In this document: positions 25,188 to 35,500 of the stretch, piece after piece
Layout of the letters: each line of letters starts with the position of its first letter
Numbering within the stretch: position 1 is the first letter of the stretch
IMG/VR virus record: IMGVR_UViG_3300043786_000977
Span: 1-64,000 of that record
Source of the DNA: a virus
DNA: 64,000 bases
Strand: one strand, 5' to 3'
The notes under the pieces: model-generated
What the model was told of the DNA's origin: nothing
The model's database searches: none
Seen by the model: the letters and a program-made list of their open reading frames with translations, nothing else
Made by a program: the position numbers and the translations under genes

Positions 25188-27004
25188 TGCCTATACCATC
25201 CACACCGGCTGCAGTACTACGCGACACATATGTGTGTCGTGATATTACACTATCCCTTACCAGAACTGGTGATGGTTGGATGCCACCAGTTGCGTCCGTG
25301 ACTATTGAGTTGACGGAGCAGGCGATCCCGCGTGCATTTCTTACCGTGGATCCGTCACACACTGAGCTGGTTAGCGGTGTCACACCGGCTGGCCTAGGTA
25401 CAATGTATAATTTAAAACAGGATCACGACCGTGCGCAGCAATTTGCATCGGATCCGACTGCGCGGGCTATTGTATCTATTAGTCTGACTAACACTGCCGG
25501 TGGCTTGGAACAAAAAGTAAAACTAGAGGATTGGTTAGTCGTAGCTGTTGGAATTACGGGACTGGCTGCAACAGGTCAGTTTGCGCTGGAAGTCGAACTG
25601 CAACATCCGGTTGGTTTGTTAGATCGTTCGACAGCGGCGTTGGGTAATCAACATGCGGAACCCAAATGGGAACACGCCAACTACGGTAACATTGTTACTG
25701 GATTATCAGAGGCATTAAGTGCCCACGCTAAAGAAGATCGCGTAGGCCCTGTTAACAAGGATACGGCGTGCATCGACGCCGATGGTTCGGTCACTGAAGC
25801 GTACGAAAGAGTCCAGACGAATTTAGAGGCCCAAGCAAAGCTAATACCAGAGTATCTGGAGTGGGTCGACAGTTGGCCTGCGAATGATCCTGGTTATTCA
25901 AAGTGGCCTTTTGAAGACACCTGTTATAAGAATGAATCAGATCTTAAGGACTGTGTGAAATATGCGCTGACTGCTTATTCCCAATCCCTAGAACGGATGA
26001 GCATATGGAACATATTCGCTGGTGCTGTACTCCCTGATTATCAGTTGACTATCATGCCGACATATTGGAAGAAACAACTGCAAGTAACGCCCTATACGCC
26101 CTGGGGTAAGCCGGCGATCGTCATATATGACGACGAGATATCTGATATCAGTTTCCCCGGTGTGGATGCAGCCCCTATAGGCGGTGTTCGTATGAGCTAT
26201 ACCGGGGATCAGGAGTCACCTGATTTAACGTTCTATCGGAAAGACCCAGAATGGGAAAACGCGCAGATATCGACAGAGGTTGTGTATATACCGCCTAGAG
26301 GACGTAAGTGTGAAGAAGCTCTTGGTCGAATACTCCCGGAACGGGCGCCGTCATGGTTCATCACTGCGATGTATTGTGCTGCGGGGAAAACAGGTGACGT
26401 CGAGGGCGCCCACGATACAACAGCACTACAGTCATCCGAGACGAGTGAGGAAGGTGAGAGTCCGAATTCGGGGGCATTACCTCCATTGACTGAGCAACAA
26501 GCAACGGCACTCTACGGAATCTGTAAACAGTATTTCTTGGCCAAGGCGAAGGCGCAAGTAGAGGCTAGTTTCGCTACTCCGTTACTTATCAAGGCCGAAG
26601 GTAGTGCATGGCTTGATAGTGTCAGCACCAGTGGTGGCGGTGGCTGGACTTTACCAGGTTGTGTTGTACGAGTAAAAACGCGTGCGAAGGCCACAAGTAA
26701 CGGGCAGACACCTGAAGTTGTTGTTTTCGATATGTACGTAATGAAGGTGACTCACACGTTGAGCGTGGGTGGACGAACAGCGCGTACAGAGTGGTCAGGG
26801 GGCTATTGTCGTCCGGAGAATGCATTCGATGGGCGCGCTGTTAACGGTACCTGGAATCCGATGTACGATCCGAACCCCACAGGCGCAGATGCTATCGTAG
26901 GTGACGGAGGTTGCGTGCTTGCTGGTGGCGGTGGCGGTGGTGGCGGTCAACAAGGGGGTACCCAACCCCCACAAGGCGGAGCTGTAATACCGATCCTTAT
27001 TTAA
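25187..27004 (+). CDS. Putative baseplate hub protein (gp27/gpD-like)
   Basis: The 605-residue protein has an N-terminal beta domain with an early Thr-Ile-Glu-Leu strand (about 35-45), a strand leading to a Gln-His-Pro-Val-Gly-Leu-Leu-Asp turn (about 142-150), and a central Trp/Tyr-rich domain. This is the general layout of hub proteins that bind the spike. The C-terminus ends in a Gly run and a Gly/Gln/Pro tail. The gene sits between tape measure and the gp25-like and J-like genes. Hub is the best guess; no diagnostic motif. Confidence 0.45.
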   Translation: MPIPSTPAAVLRDTYVCRDITLSLTRTGDGWMPPVASVTIELTEQAIPRAFLTVDPSHTELVSGVTPAGLGTMYNLKQDHDRAQQFASDPTARAIVSISLTNTAGGLEQKVKLEDWLVVAVGITGLAATGQFALEVELQHPVGLLDRSTAALGNQHAEPKWEHANYGNIVTGLSEALSAHAKEDRVGPVNKDTACIDADGSVTEAYERVQTNLEAQAKLIPEYLEWVDSWPANDPGYSKWPFEDTCYKNESDLKDCVKYALTAYSQSLERMSIWNIFAGAVLPDYQLTIMPTYWKKQLQVTPYTPWGKPAIVIYDDEISDISFPGVDAAPIGGVRMSYTGDQESPDLTFYRKDPEWENAQISTEVVYIPPRGRKCEEALGRILPERAPSWFITAMYCAAGKTGDVEGAHDTTALQSSETSEEGESPNSGALPPLTEQQATALYGICKQYFLAKAKAQVEASFATPLLIKAEGSAWLDSVSTSGGGGWTLPGCVVRVKTRAKATSNGQTPEVVVFDMYVMKVTHTLSVGGRTARTEWSGGYCRPENAFDGRAVNGTWNPMYDPNPTGADAIVGDGGCVLAGGGGGGGGQQGGTQPPQGGAVIPILI

Positions 27005-27022
27005 TTGACGATAGGAGCATTT

Positions 27023-27724
27023 ATGCTTGAATATGACACATGGCAACAATCTCAGACACCTCAAAACCTTGCGCCGCTCATGCAAGCCTTGGATCCCGTG
27101 ATCAACGCTGAGATCCAGCGTTTCACCGGCCCGAAACCACTGCTGCGTGGGCGAGCGCGGGCCTTAGCAGTCAAGGCAATACGCTCGTACGATCCGACAG
27201 CCGGTGCACAATTGAAATCCTGGGTCGTTACCCAACTGCAACCCCTGTCACGTTATACACAGCAACTCAAACCCGTGCACGCGCCTGAGGTAGCCATTCG
27301 TCAGGCAGCTGAGGTGAATAGACAGAGACAGGAACTCAGCGAGGAACTGGGTTACGATCCGAGCTCTGAAGAGTTGGCAGATCAAACAGGATTGTCAGTC
27401 AAACGGATCAATTACGTTCAGAAGATCGTGCGGCCGACGATCGCAGAGGGTAGTATGTCTGAGACGGCCGAAGAGGACAACACGTCCACAGCGCCGGGTG
27501 TGTCTCAGCTGCATAAACTCTCGGTTGTGGAAGAAGCTGTCTTTGATTCGTTAAGTCCACGTGACCAGATGATCTTCGAGTGGAAAACAGGTAAACACGG
27601 TAAAGTGCAGTTAAGCAATCAGGAGATCGCGAAACGCCTGGGCGTAACGCCGGCACTCATAAGCCAACGCAGTCAGCAGATCGCATTACAGATTCAAGCG
27701 TTACATGAGAGAGGGATACTATAA
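27023..27724 (+). CDS. Sigma-70-like factor encoded inside the baseplate operon
   Basis: ATG 27023 follows AGGAG (27013-27017) by 5 nt, giving 233 residues; the in-frame TTG at 27005 is rejected. The layout is that of a small sigma-70 family protein. Residues 41-80 have region-2 character: Ala-x2-Ala-Ile-Arg-x-Tyr-Asp-Pro-Thr-x-Gly-Ala, then Ser-Trp-Val. Residues 95-137 match region 3, with Glu-Leu-Gly-Tyr-Asp-Pro-Ser-x-Glu-Glu-Leu-Ala then Leu-Ser-Val-Lys-Arg-Ile. Residues 168-225 match region 4: Leu-Ser-Pro-Arg-Asp-Gln-x-Ile, then Ser-Asn-Gln-Glu-Ile-Ala-x-Arg-Leu-Gly-Val-Thr-x-x-x-Ile-Ser as the helix-turn-helix. It could redirect host RNA polymerase to late promoters. A structural protein with borrowed domains is the alternative. 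Confidence 0.7.
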   Translation: MLEYDTWQQSQTPQNLAPLMQALDPVINAEIQRFTGPKPLLRGRARALAVKAIRSYDPTAGAQLKSWVVTQLQPLSRYTQQLKPVHAPEVAIRQAAEVNRQRQELSEELGYDPSSEELADQTGLSVKRINYVQKIVRPTIAEGSMSETAEEDNTSTAPGVSQLHKLSVVEEAVFDSLSPRDQMIFEWKTGKHGKVQLSNQEIAKRLGVTPALISQRSQQIALQIQALHERGIL

Positions 27725-28107
27725 TGGCCTTCAACAAAGCAATAGGTTGGTTCAAGGCTTATCGACAGAATCGACGTAAGGCATTACGGAACCTGGCCGT
27801 GATGCAATGGTCTACAGCAAATGTCGCGACGTACACCGAGTTGATGCAGGATACCTTCGGTAGTGATACCGAGAATACCGACTGGGACACACGGAAGACC
27901 GGAAACCAATCACACGCCAGCGTACAGAAGGCACGGCTCAAGATTGCATTCCTGGCCGGATGCCGGCATGATCTGCGTAATCAGTTTGCGGTAGCCCGAC
28001 TCCATGAACCTAAGACAATTATCGACTTTGATCGCCACGCGTTTAGTGATACAATCGCTTGCGATTATCGGTTGGCAATGTTAGAACAGGGTGTCGACGA
28101 CACGTAG
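27724..28107 (+). CDS. Small basic baseplate-operon protein, function unknown
   Basis: The 127-residue helical protein starts 1 nt into the previous stop (TAATG). The N-terminus is strongly basic and aromatic; the middle is polar. It lies between the sigma-like gene and the gp25-like gene. No motif is recognised. A nucleic-acid or sigma partner or a small structural role are both possible. Confidence 0.5.
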   Translation: MAFNKAIGWFKAYRQNRRKALRNLAVMQWSTANVATYTELMQDTFGSDTENTDWDTRKTGNQSHASVQKARLKIAFLAGCRHDLRNQFAVARLHEPKTIIDFDRHAFSDTIACDYRLAMLEQGVDDT

Positions 28108-28117
28108 GAGTATTATC

Positions 28118-28612
28118 ATGGGTTTCGTACCAGCTACTGTTGATTATGCATCGCGTCAGGTAGACGTTGAATTGCTGCAGACGATACCGCAGCCCGTCGC
28201 TGAACAACAGGTGTACCTAGGTACTGTAGGGCGCACACCCAAAATTGTGACAGGGATCGAAAAGGTTGTTCAACGGTACGCGTCGCTCTTACTGACGACA
28301 CAAGGCGACGTACGGTTTGACGCCCAAGCTGGTGGTACGATGATTCGGGCGGTCACACAAGGTCTGGTTTCCGATGCAGGTTATCTTACACACCTGTTCA
28401 ATGTAGTTAGTCTGAATACGGTACGCCTGATGCGGCGTGATGACAATGATGAGCGTTTCGGAATACCACCGAATGATGAACGGATCGTAGATGCGTGGTT
28501 AACTAACGTGACTGTTGACTATGATACACTGACCGCGAATTTGACCGTGTTAATCTCAACAGTCGCGGGCGACGCATTCACGTATATCATCCCAGTAAGT
28601 ACAGCGAGGTAA
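28118..28612 (+). CDS. Baseplate wedge protein, gp25/W-like
   Basis: ATG 28118 follows TAGGAG by 7 nt, giving 164 residues; starts further upstream are rejected. The pattern matches the gp25-like fold: Leu-Leu-Leu-Thr-x-x-Gly-Asp-Val-Arg-Phe (about residues 59-69), Gly-Gly-Thr-Met-Ile loop, helix, then an Ile-Val-Asp-Ala-Trp-Leu strand and Thr-Val-x-Val-Asp-Tyr-Asp with a final strand pair. The gene is directly followed by the J-like gene, the usual pairing. Confidence 0.62.
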   Translation: MGFVPATVDYASRQVDVELLQTIPQPVAEQQVYLGTVGRTPKIVTGIEKVVQRYASLLLTTQGDVRFDAQAGGTMIRAVTQGLVSDAGYLTHLFNVVSLNTVRLMRRDDNDERFGIPPNDERIVDAWLTNVTVDYDTLTANLTVLISTVAGDAFTYIIPVSTAR

Positions 28613-28614
28613 GT

Positions 28615-30222
28615 ATGGCAGACCAATTGACTTTAGCAGACGTGACCCAAGAACAGTTCGATGTCGCAGAACGGATTGTTATCGATCTATTGCGGTCAGC
28701 CTATCCTACGTTGGATCAACGGCGCGGTACAGTAATCCGTGATACCCTCGTGCGGCCCGATGCATCGCTGACGGCACTGAGCCAGGAACGTGTTGAACGC
28801 CTACGTCGGTTGATTTCGTTGTCAACGATGGCTGAGGACGGTACTGCATCTGTTGAGGATGTAAATAAAATACTGGTTAACTTCAATATGCAAAGACAGA
28901 CGGGGACAGCAAGTACCGGTGTAATCAGAGTGAAGGTAAACGCTGCACGTACTTATACCATTCCTGTCGGTTTCACGTTCGCTGCCCTGACTGGCCTGCG
29001 TTATCGTACCCAGGTATTGACTGTAGTCAAACTGGATGCTACGGAGTCGTTGGGTGAAATACCGTTATTCACTGGTACAGATAACAGTTACTACTTCTTA
29101 TTGCCCGTGACAGCGGACGGTGTTGGTTCAGTGTTCAATATCCCGCAGGGTACCGCCATGGAGCCACGGACTCAGCTTTATGGGTTTGTGTCGGCGGTTG
29201 CATATACCAATTTCTCGGACGGGCACGACGCCGAATCAATAGCGTCAGCGATCTCACGTATTCCGGCAGCGATTTCGCACCGCGGTCTAACCAACAGGAC
29301 TGCGATTGAAGCACAATTACTCGATCGCTTCAACGGTACTGCTATCGTGCTGGAGGCCGTAAGCGTCCTCGGGTATGGCGACGCGGGGCAGTTGCGGGAT
29401 AAGCATAATGTATTTGGTGTTGCTGTAGGTGGTCGTGTCGACGTCTATCCACGCACGTTCGGTCTACCTGTGGTCCGTGTGCTGGAGAAAACCGGAACGC
29501 GTAGTGCGCAAGGTATTTATACGTTCGACATCGACGTGGCGGAAGCACCCGGGTACTACGCTATACGTACGATAACTGATAAAGACAGTGTGGCATTGAG
29601 TTCGTATGCGTACACGGAGAGCAGAGGTGCAAGTGGGTTGGATCAGACCTGGCATGATATTGATGCCGCTGATCCCGTGATTGAGACTGCGTATACTGTT
29701 TTTCAGACGTCAACGATTACACTAACAGAAGTACCAGATAACGCAGCAACACACGTATTTAAGGTGGAACTATACTGTGCCCCGGGCTTGACGGAGCTTC
29801 AGGCCTACATGGACGATCCTGCCGTGCGTAATATCACCGCAGACCTATTGGTGCGTAGTCCGCTAATCTGCTTGGTTACGTGTACCGCGGCACTGTACTA
29901 CGACCTACACACGCCGCTGGATTTAGCTGACCTTCAGCGTAAGATTGCAGCATATATCAATAGTCGCAGCTTCGTTTCACGGCTCACGCGTTCAGAGATC
30001 GTGTCAGTACTACTGGCGAATGGAGTAAAGCGCGTGGACCTGGATAGCGCGGGACTGCGGCTTGAAGGTCGTATTCGTGACGCCTCTGGTGTGTGGCATA
30101 CATTGACTGGGGATAGTCTGGATCTCACCAGTATCCAGGATGCCGATGTATTGCTCGTACCTGAGACGTGTGTCTTCGCAGCTGAGATACAGAACATACA
30201 CTTGGTAGGGGTGGCTGAATAA
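28615..30222 (+). CDS. Baseplate J-like (gp6-like) wedge protein
   Basis: The 535-residue protein follows the gp25-like gene by 2 nt. It has an N-terminal helical region with Arg-Gly-Thr-Val-Ile-Arg-Asp (about 37-44), a beta domain with Gly-x-Ile-Arg-Val-x-Val and Ile-Pro-x-Gly-x-x-Phe (about 105-126), an Asp-Gly-His-Asp-Ala-Glu-Ser loop (about 202-208) and a helical C-terminal part with a Leu-Ala-Asp-Leu-Gln-Arg-Lys-Ile helix. This succession is typical of J-like wedge proteins that form the inner baseplate ring. Confidence 0.68.
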   Translation: MADQLTLADVTQEQFDVAERIVIDLLRSAYPTLDQRRGTVIRDTLVRPDASLTALSQERVERLRRLISLSTMAEDGTASVEDVNKILVNFNMQRQTGTASTGVIRVKVNAARTYTIPVGFTFAALTGLRYRTQVLTVVKLDATESLGEIPLFTGTDNSYYFLLPVTADGVGSVFNIPQGTAMEPRTQLYGFVSAVAYTNFSDGHDAESIASAISRIPAAISHRGLTNRTAIEAQLLDRFNGTAIVLEAVSVLGYGDAGQLRDKHNVFGVAVGGRVDVYPRTFGLPVVRVLEKTGTRSAQGIYTFDIDVAEAPGYYAIRTITDKDSVALSSYAYTESRGASGLDQTWHDIDAADPVIETAYTVFQTSTITLTEVPDNAATHVFKVELYCAPGLTELQAYMDDPAVRNITADLLVRSPLICLVTCTAALYYDLHTPLDLADLQRKIAAYINSRSFVSRLTRSEIVSVLLANGVKRVDLDSAGLRLEGRIRDASGVWHTLTGDSLDLTSIQDADVLLVPETCVFAAEIQNIHLVGVAE

Positions 30223-31913
30223 TGCAACCAACTATTCCGGTCCGTAATTTCGTGTCGGATGGCGACACACTGTTTCAATGGATGGGTTCATTGTGGACTA
30301 CGCTCTACAGTGATCCAACATTCCTGCGTCGGCTCCAGCATGGGCGTGCGCTCGGTGCTGCACAGACGTATCTGGATTTAATGGAGGTCGCAGGCCTGTT
30401 GGACCGAAAAGCAGCACCTGTATTTCACCGTGAACGCTGGTATCCGTTAGTGATCCGAAAGTCACAGCAGGGGCAGGGCGATGCTGCGGCACTGACACTG
30501 AACATGGAACCCACACCTGTTTTAGGCCCACAAACTGATCCTGCGTTTCCGCCACGTACCGTATTCCAACTTGGCAGTAATGCAGCTTTTTCGCAGCTCG
30601 TGACATACCCATTAACCGTAACGCCGGCCCGTGTCGTGACGTGTTTAGTTGATAACCTGGTCGCACCGAACGTGCTGTTGATTAAGGACAGAGATTTCGT
30701 GATTCAAAACGGTACGGTCGTACTCTATAAGAAGAACGATCCTTTCGGTGAGGATTCTTCATTCCCGCTAACGGTCGTAACAACAGATACAACCACGGAT
30801 CAAGAGACCGTTTTATGGGCCTGTGACGTATTATTCGATCGTGATTACGTATACGATCACATCGGTTATGTGTTCGGTGTACGGATGAGTTCATCTGATT
30901 ATTTCAAGACACTACTCAACAGCATTTGGGATCTCACAACGTCTGGTGCGTCGCCCCGGTTATTCGCGGCAGCCATGGGCGCGCTCTGTAATGTACCTAC
31001 GGTCTTGACGGCTACGGAGACAGTCGAGACGCTTACGACGGATACCAACGGTGATCAGCTGGTTATCACAGATAAACAGGTTTACCGTATACCGGCCGAC
31101 GCGATACTGCGTACAGGGGTCGTGCCCGGCGCCGTCCTCGAGTACGGGGATTATCTCGATCAGGCTATAAAGATCTATCCAGCTATTTGTGATCCACGTC
31201 CGACGAAGTTGGCAGGTATCATCGAGTACGCGACTGATATACGGCACGATGTTCCGGTTGTCACATTACCCCCGGCCTTCTTTAAGACACCCCTGGCATA
31301 TGGCCTCAGCTTCTCCTGGGAGGCGGTACCGATCTATTGTTCAGGCTCGGATGCCAACGGTAATCCAAAGTTGTGGTTCCCGATCGAAGGTCTTGCAGCG
31401 GATGTCACTGCGTTCTGGGCAGACGTATGGACACGTTGTGAAACACAGGGCGTTTCACTTGAAGCTTGTTTTGATGGGTACTTAGATGATAGAGTACCTT
31501 ATCAGGAAATGGAAGGTACCTGGGGGCATATAGAGCCACTGGCTTTTATGTTGAAGAATCTGATTGGCGCGAATACAGTTATTGTGACACTGGATGTGAC
31601 GCAGTTGCGCACAGGAGCAAGGAAGCAACTAGTCCCGTTATTTGTGGATCTATTACAGGGTACATTACCGGCGTATGTACACCTGTGCTTTGTCGAACGA
31701 CGAACAACACCGGTGGAGCCGTATGAGGCGGGCGATAACGTGCGTGATGGTGTGACCTACACAGGTGCAACCTCAAGTGCGATCAGTGCCAAATACGTGA
31801 GCTTAAGTAGGGCGAGTTTAGGGCAGGTAGGCGGTCCGCATCCCGCACGTTTGACATACAAGGATCGGCCGCCAAGGATACGATGGATTCCAATTTGTAA
31901 GGATCAACTATGA
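30222..31913 (+). CDS. Baseplate protein, function unknown
   Basis: The 563-residue soluble protein overlaps the J-like gene by 1 nt and the next gene by 4 nt (ATGA), so it is translated with the baseplate block. The N-terminus is helical with many Trp and Tyr; the rest is beta-rich with several Gly/Pro turns. It takes the place where tail protein I or gp7-like wedge proteins are often found, but I do not see a diagnostic motif. Confidence 0.5.
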   Translation: MQPTIPVRNFVSDGDTLFQWMGSLWTTLYSDPTFLRRLQHGRALGAAQTYLDLMEVAGLLDRKAAPVFHRERWYPLVIRKSQQGQGDAAALTLNMEPTPVLGPQTDPAFPPRTVFQLGSNAAFSQLVTYPLTVTPARVVTCLVDNLVAPNVLLIKDRDFVIQNGTVVLYKKNDPFGEDSSFPLTVVTTDTTTDQETVLWACDVLFDRDYVYDHIGYVFGVRMSSSDYFKTLLNSIWDLTTSGASPRLFAAAMGALCNVPTVLTATETVETLTTDTNGDQLVITDKQVYRIPADAILRTGVVPGAVLEYGDYLDQAIKIYPAICDPRPTKLAGIIEYATDIRHDVPVVTLPPAFFKTPLAYGLSFSWEAVPIYCSGSDANGNPKLWFPIEGLAADVTAFWADVWTRCETQGVSLEACFDGYLDDRVPYQEMEGTWGHIEPLAFMLKNLIGANTVIVTLDVTQLRTGARKQLVPLFVDLLQGTLPAYVHLCFVERRTTPVEPYEAGDNVRDGVTYTGATSSAISAKYVSLSRASLGQVGGPHPARLTYKDRPPRIRWIPICKDQL

Positions 31914-32518
31914 AAAAGATCAAGGACGCACAGAAAGGTATGCGCGGGTTCGTTCGCGGATACTGGTTCAATCCGGTAACGAACGAAATTAGGCATCGTT
32001 TCGAGCATCGAAACCAGTTGTCCTATGCGTGTTCTGACGCGCTGGCACAACTGATGGGTGGGAACGGGGCTTATGCACCTAGGTACATGGGGTTTATCTA
32101 CGGTGAACTAGAGACACCAACAATCGTGGCGCCAACGTCACGCAGTCAGACATGGACTGGTTTGAGTGAGGAATTGGCGGATCCCGGCGTAGTCGGGAAC
32201 ATCCAGATATCACCGATCACGTTGACACCTACCATAACGGTCGACGGGACCGCAGGGTATAGCGGGAACAGTGTGACATATAGCGCGCACACGCGCAGCG
32301 GCGGTTCTGGGAGTTATGGGTTCCCGTTAGTAAGTCCCTATGCCGACGCACTTGCAACGGGTGACTACCTCTACCACGCGATGCTAATCACACGGCTGAC
32401 TACTAGCGGGCTCGTGTATATCCCCATCGCTCGAGTCACACTGGCTGAGGATGATGCCTTCTTGGCAAAGCCAGACGGTTTCGAACTGGCCCTGGATTGG
32501 CAAATATCGTTCTTCTAA
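31910..32518 (+). CDS. Small baseplate/fibre-attachment protein, function unknown
   Basis: The 202-residue protein has a basic N-terminus with Arg-Gly-Tyr-Trp-Phe-Asn (about 16-21), a helix, then a Gly/Ser/Thr-rich beta body. The style is that of small structural proteins near tail fibres. It overlaps the upstream gene by ATGA; the next gene starts 12 nt downstream. Confidence 0.45.
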   Translation: MKKIKDAQKGMRGFVRGYWFNPVTNEIRHRFEHRNQLSYACSDALAQLMGGNGAYAPRYMGFIYGELETPTIVAPTSRSQTWTGLSEELADPGVVGNIQISPITLTPTITVDGTAGYSGNSVTYSAHTRSGGSGSYGFPLVSPYADALATGDYLYHAMLITRLTTSGLVYIPIARVTLAEDDAFLAKPDGFELALDWQISFF

Positions 32519-32530
32519 GTGGAGGTCAAC

Positions 32531-35500
32531 ATGTCACTATGGGTTGCAGTTCATGGGTTACGAGACGGCGTCGATGTTTCGGCAGATACGTTCAATACGC
32601 CGATCTTCGAACTTGCCGAGCGTACGAACTATCTCTATAACCGCTTACAGGACCTGGCTGGACTATCGACTTTCGAGTCAGTACGTCTGTACAACGTCCC
32701 GCTAACCACAACGGGAGCACTAGCTCCCGAGATCAAGGACGTGGTATGTCTCGACAACGAGACCGGGTTGTACGTTAAAGCACAGGCGTCGATGAGTTTG
32801 CTGGACGAGTTCGTCGCCGCCGATTCAGCCTTTGCAATTGGTATCTTGATCAGTAAGACGGGAACAACAGGTACAGTGTTGATTCAAGGGCGCTTGCCGT
32901 TAACCACCAGTGGTGTTGCCTGGACATTGACAGATCTACTGGAGACCGACGAGGTCTTCCGGAATGGGCAGTATTATCTGTCGTCAATCGAACCTGGTAA
33001 ACTGACCTCTACACCGTCCGGACCTCTGATCTATCTCGGTTCCTTCATGCGTAGCGCGACGGACGCCACTAAGGGCGATTATGCCGTACTGAATCCACAG
33101 CATCGCGATACCGGTGAAAGCCACGTGCACCGTAGTTTCAAGTTGTACTCTCAGCCGGCTGGACGTCAATATGTCACGGGTACCACACCTGAGGATAAAC
33201 ATTATGTTATCGGGTTCCGTACCGCGGCCGTAGAAGCTGGGGCCGTGGATCCAGAAGACCGTATACCGCGCCTCGTTTGTGGTGGACGCTGGACGGGTAC
33301 TGCACCCGTCAATTATACGTTCTGGCTGTCCAACGACGGCCTATTGAGTACACCTTCGGAACTCTCGACCGCACCGACCGGTTTCAATGACGCGTATTTG
33401 CACTGGCAGTCGAGCGATCTGACAGAGGGTACCGGCGGACGCGGTGCGACGCGCATATGGTCATTTGAGTCCCCTGTCTCGATTGGTTCTTACGGTACCA
33501 CTGTAAGCCTGGAAAATCCGACGGGCGTCGTACCGCTTGAGGGCGATCAGTGGGATATACTATACGCCGTCGTCACGGACACTCCAGACAAACGTACATG
33601 GACCGTAGAGGTACCGACAGAAACTGTTGGTTGGCGCCCACGTCTGTGGCGTCAATACTTTGCTGATCATCCGGCTGTAGACGGCAAGTTCTCTATGATC
33701 CTTATGGGCGGACCCCACGTGCAGGCCGATAAACGCCTGGCAGATACGATCACAGTCGTGTGTGCAGAAATACACGCGTTTGACATGCTTTATCCTGCTG
33801 TGTGGGATACTACTGTCATTGGTGCGTACACGTTCGAGTACGTTGACGCAGGCGACACTGTAACAGACGGCAATATCGCAGTGCTACGCGCCGGCGACAT
33901 ATACGATCCGACGGGTACGTACGACAACCTGTTAACGGCTATTCGTGCCCTGGATGACAGCACGATAACGCCAGTTATCGACGTGACCGAAGCTACGTTC
34001 CTTGTAGGCACGCCGACATCGACCACCGTGACCCATCGTGGCGTTGTTGCATCAGCATTAACGGCGGGTGAAGGTACGGTGACTGTAGGCGCCGGTGACG
34101 CAGCCTTCCTGGTCTACGACCAGTACAATCACAACCTTGTTGCGAATTACGGTACCCTCTACTGGAACAATGCAGAGTTGTGGCAGTTCGCGGCATTGAC
34201 CAACGGACTGCAGATATTACTCGTGCCTTATGACAGTGACGGTACGGCAAGTACCAGTGCCACTGTTGAGGTCGGTGACTACTGGGCGTGCGACTTGGCT
34301 GATACGGCGCCCGGCGCCAACTTCGTCTATACAGTCGAGATGCATCAATCGTTGGTTGCCTACTACCCACCAATTCCGGCGAAGGTGGCGGCACTGGTAC
34401 TCAACGGTGTCGAGCTGGACAGTGCTGAATTCTTCGGGGACGCTGCAGTCTATAACCTGGCACCTGATTCGATTCACTGGTATTCTGATGCGTATAACAC
34501 GGTACCGTGGGCTACCGATTGGACCAGTATATCTGAACCGGGATCTGAACAACTGCAGCCACGCATGCTCCTGCATTTCGTGCGCGGTACCATCGGCAAT
34601 AGTGGTTACGTGACATCGTTACGCGCCGCACCTGATGCACCGATTCGTGTGCTACAGTGTGGTACTAACGAACCAGGCACAGTCGGCGATCTGATGTTGG
34701 ACCTTGACCTGGAACTGAGTACTCAGGACGCTAATGTCGTTGGTTACCAGGTGGTGAAGGCTACTGACGGCAGTAAACTGCGTCGTGGTCCCGTGGTCGA
34801 GCGTATCCGTGTCGGTGCTGGTTTGACGATGACCCAGTCGGGTAATGCGCCCGCCGGGCAGGGTATTGTGACACTCGGACTGTCGGCAGACGGCAGCGGT
34901 TTCGCCGGTGACTTTGAGGAAGTCGCGCTGGAGAATGCCAAGCAGGAATTGATTGGCATGTTCCCATATATACGGTTGCTCGGTTGGGAAACAGGCGGTA
35001 ACAATACACCTACTGGTTTCACTGCGAAGTTCCGTGTCCCGCATACACTTGATGAAACGGCCACGTACCGTGTTATCATATTTGCAACAATGTTCGGGGA
35101 AGAGGATGTGACGCTCGTAGCAGACATGCAGCTACCGCGTGCAGGATTACAGTTCACGTATTCAGTATTACCTGATGTGTTCGCACTTGCAGGGTCTGAT
35201 GTGAGTGATCCCCGTGGTACAGCATACGGCAACCTACAGGAAAATCTGATCGAACCTGATAACCCGCGAATGGCGGCAGTGGCTATGGGCGACCTAACCA
35301 TGGACCCCGTTTACAAATCATACGATCCTATGCTTCTGCATAACAACCCGTTACTGGCTTCTGTTCCGCGCCGCATGCTCAACGTCTTCGGAAACCCATT
35401 CCCGTCACCCGACGATCTGGAGTTGGATCCGGTTACAACAAGTATGCTCGGCGTGCGCGCAGGTAGTTTAGTTGCTATTCGTATCAGTCGTGCTGATCTC

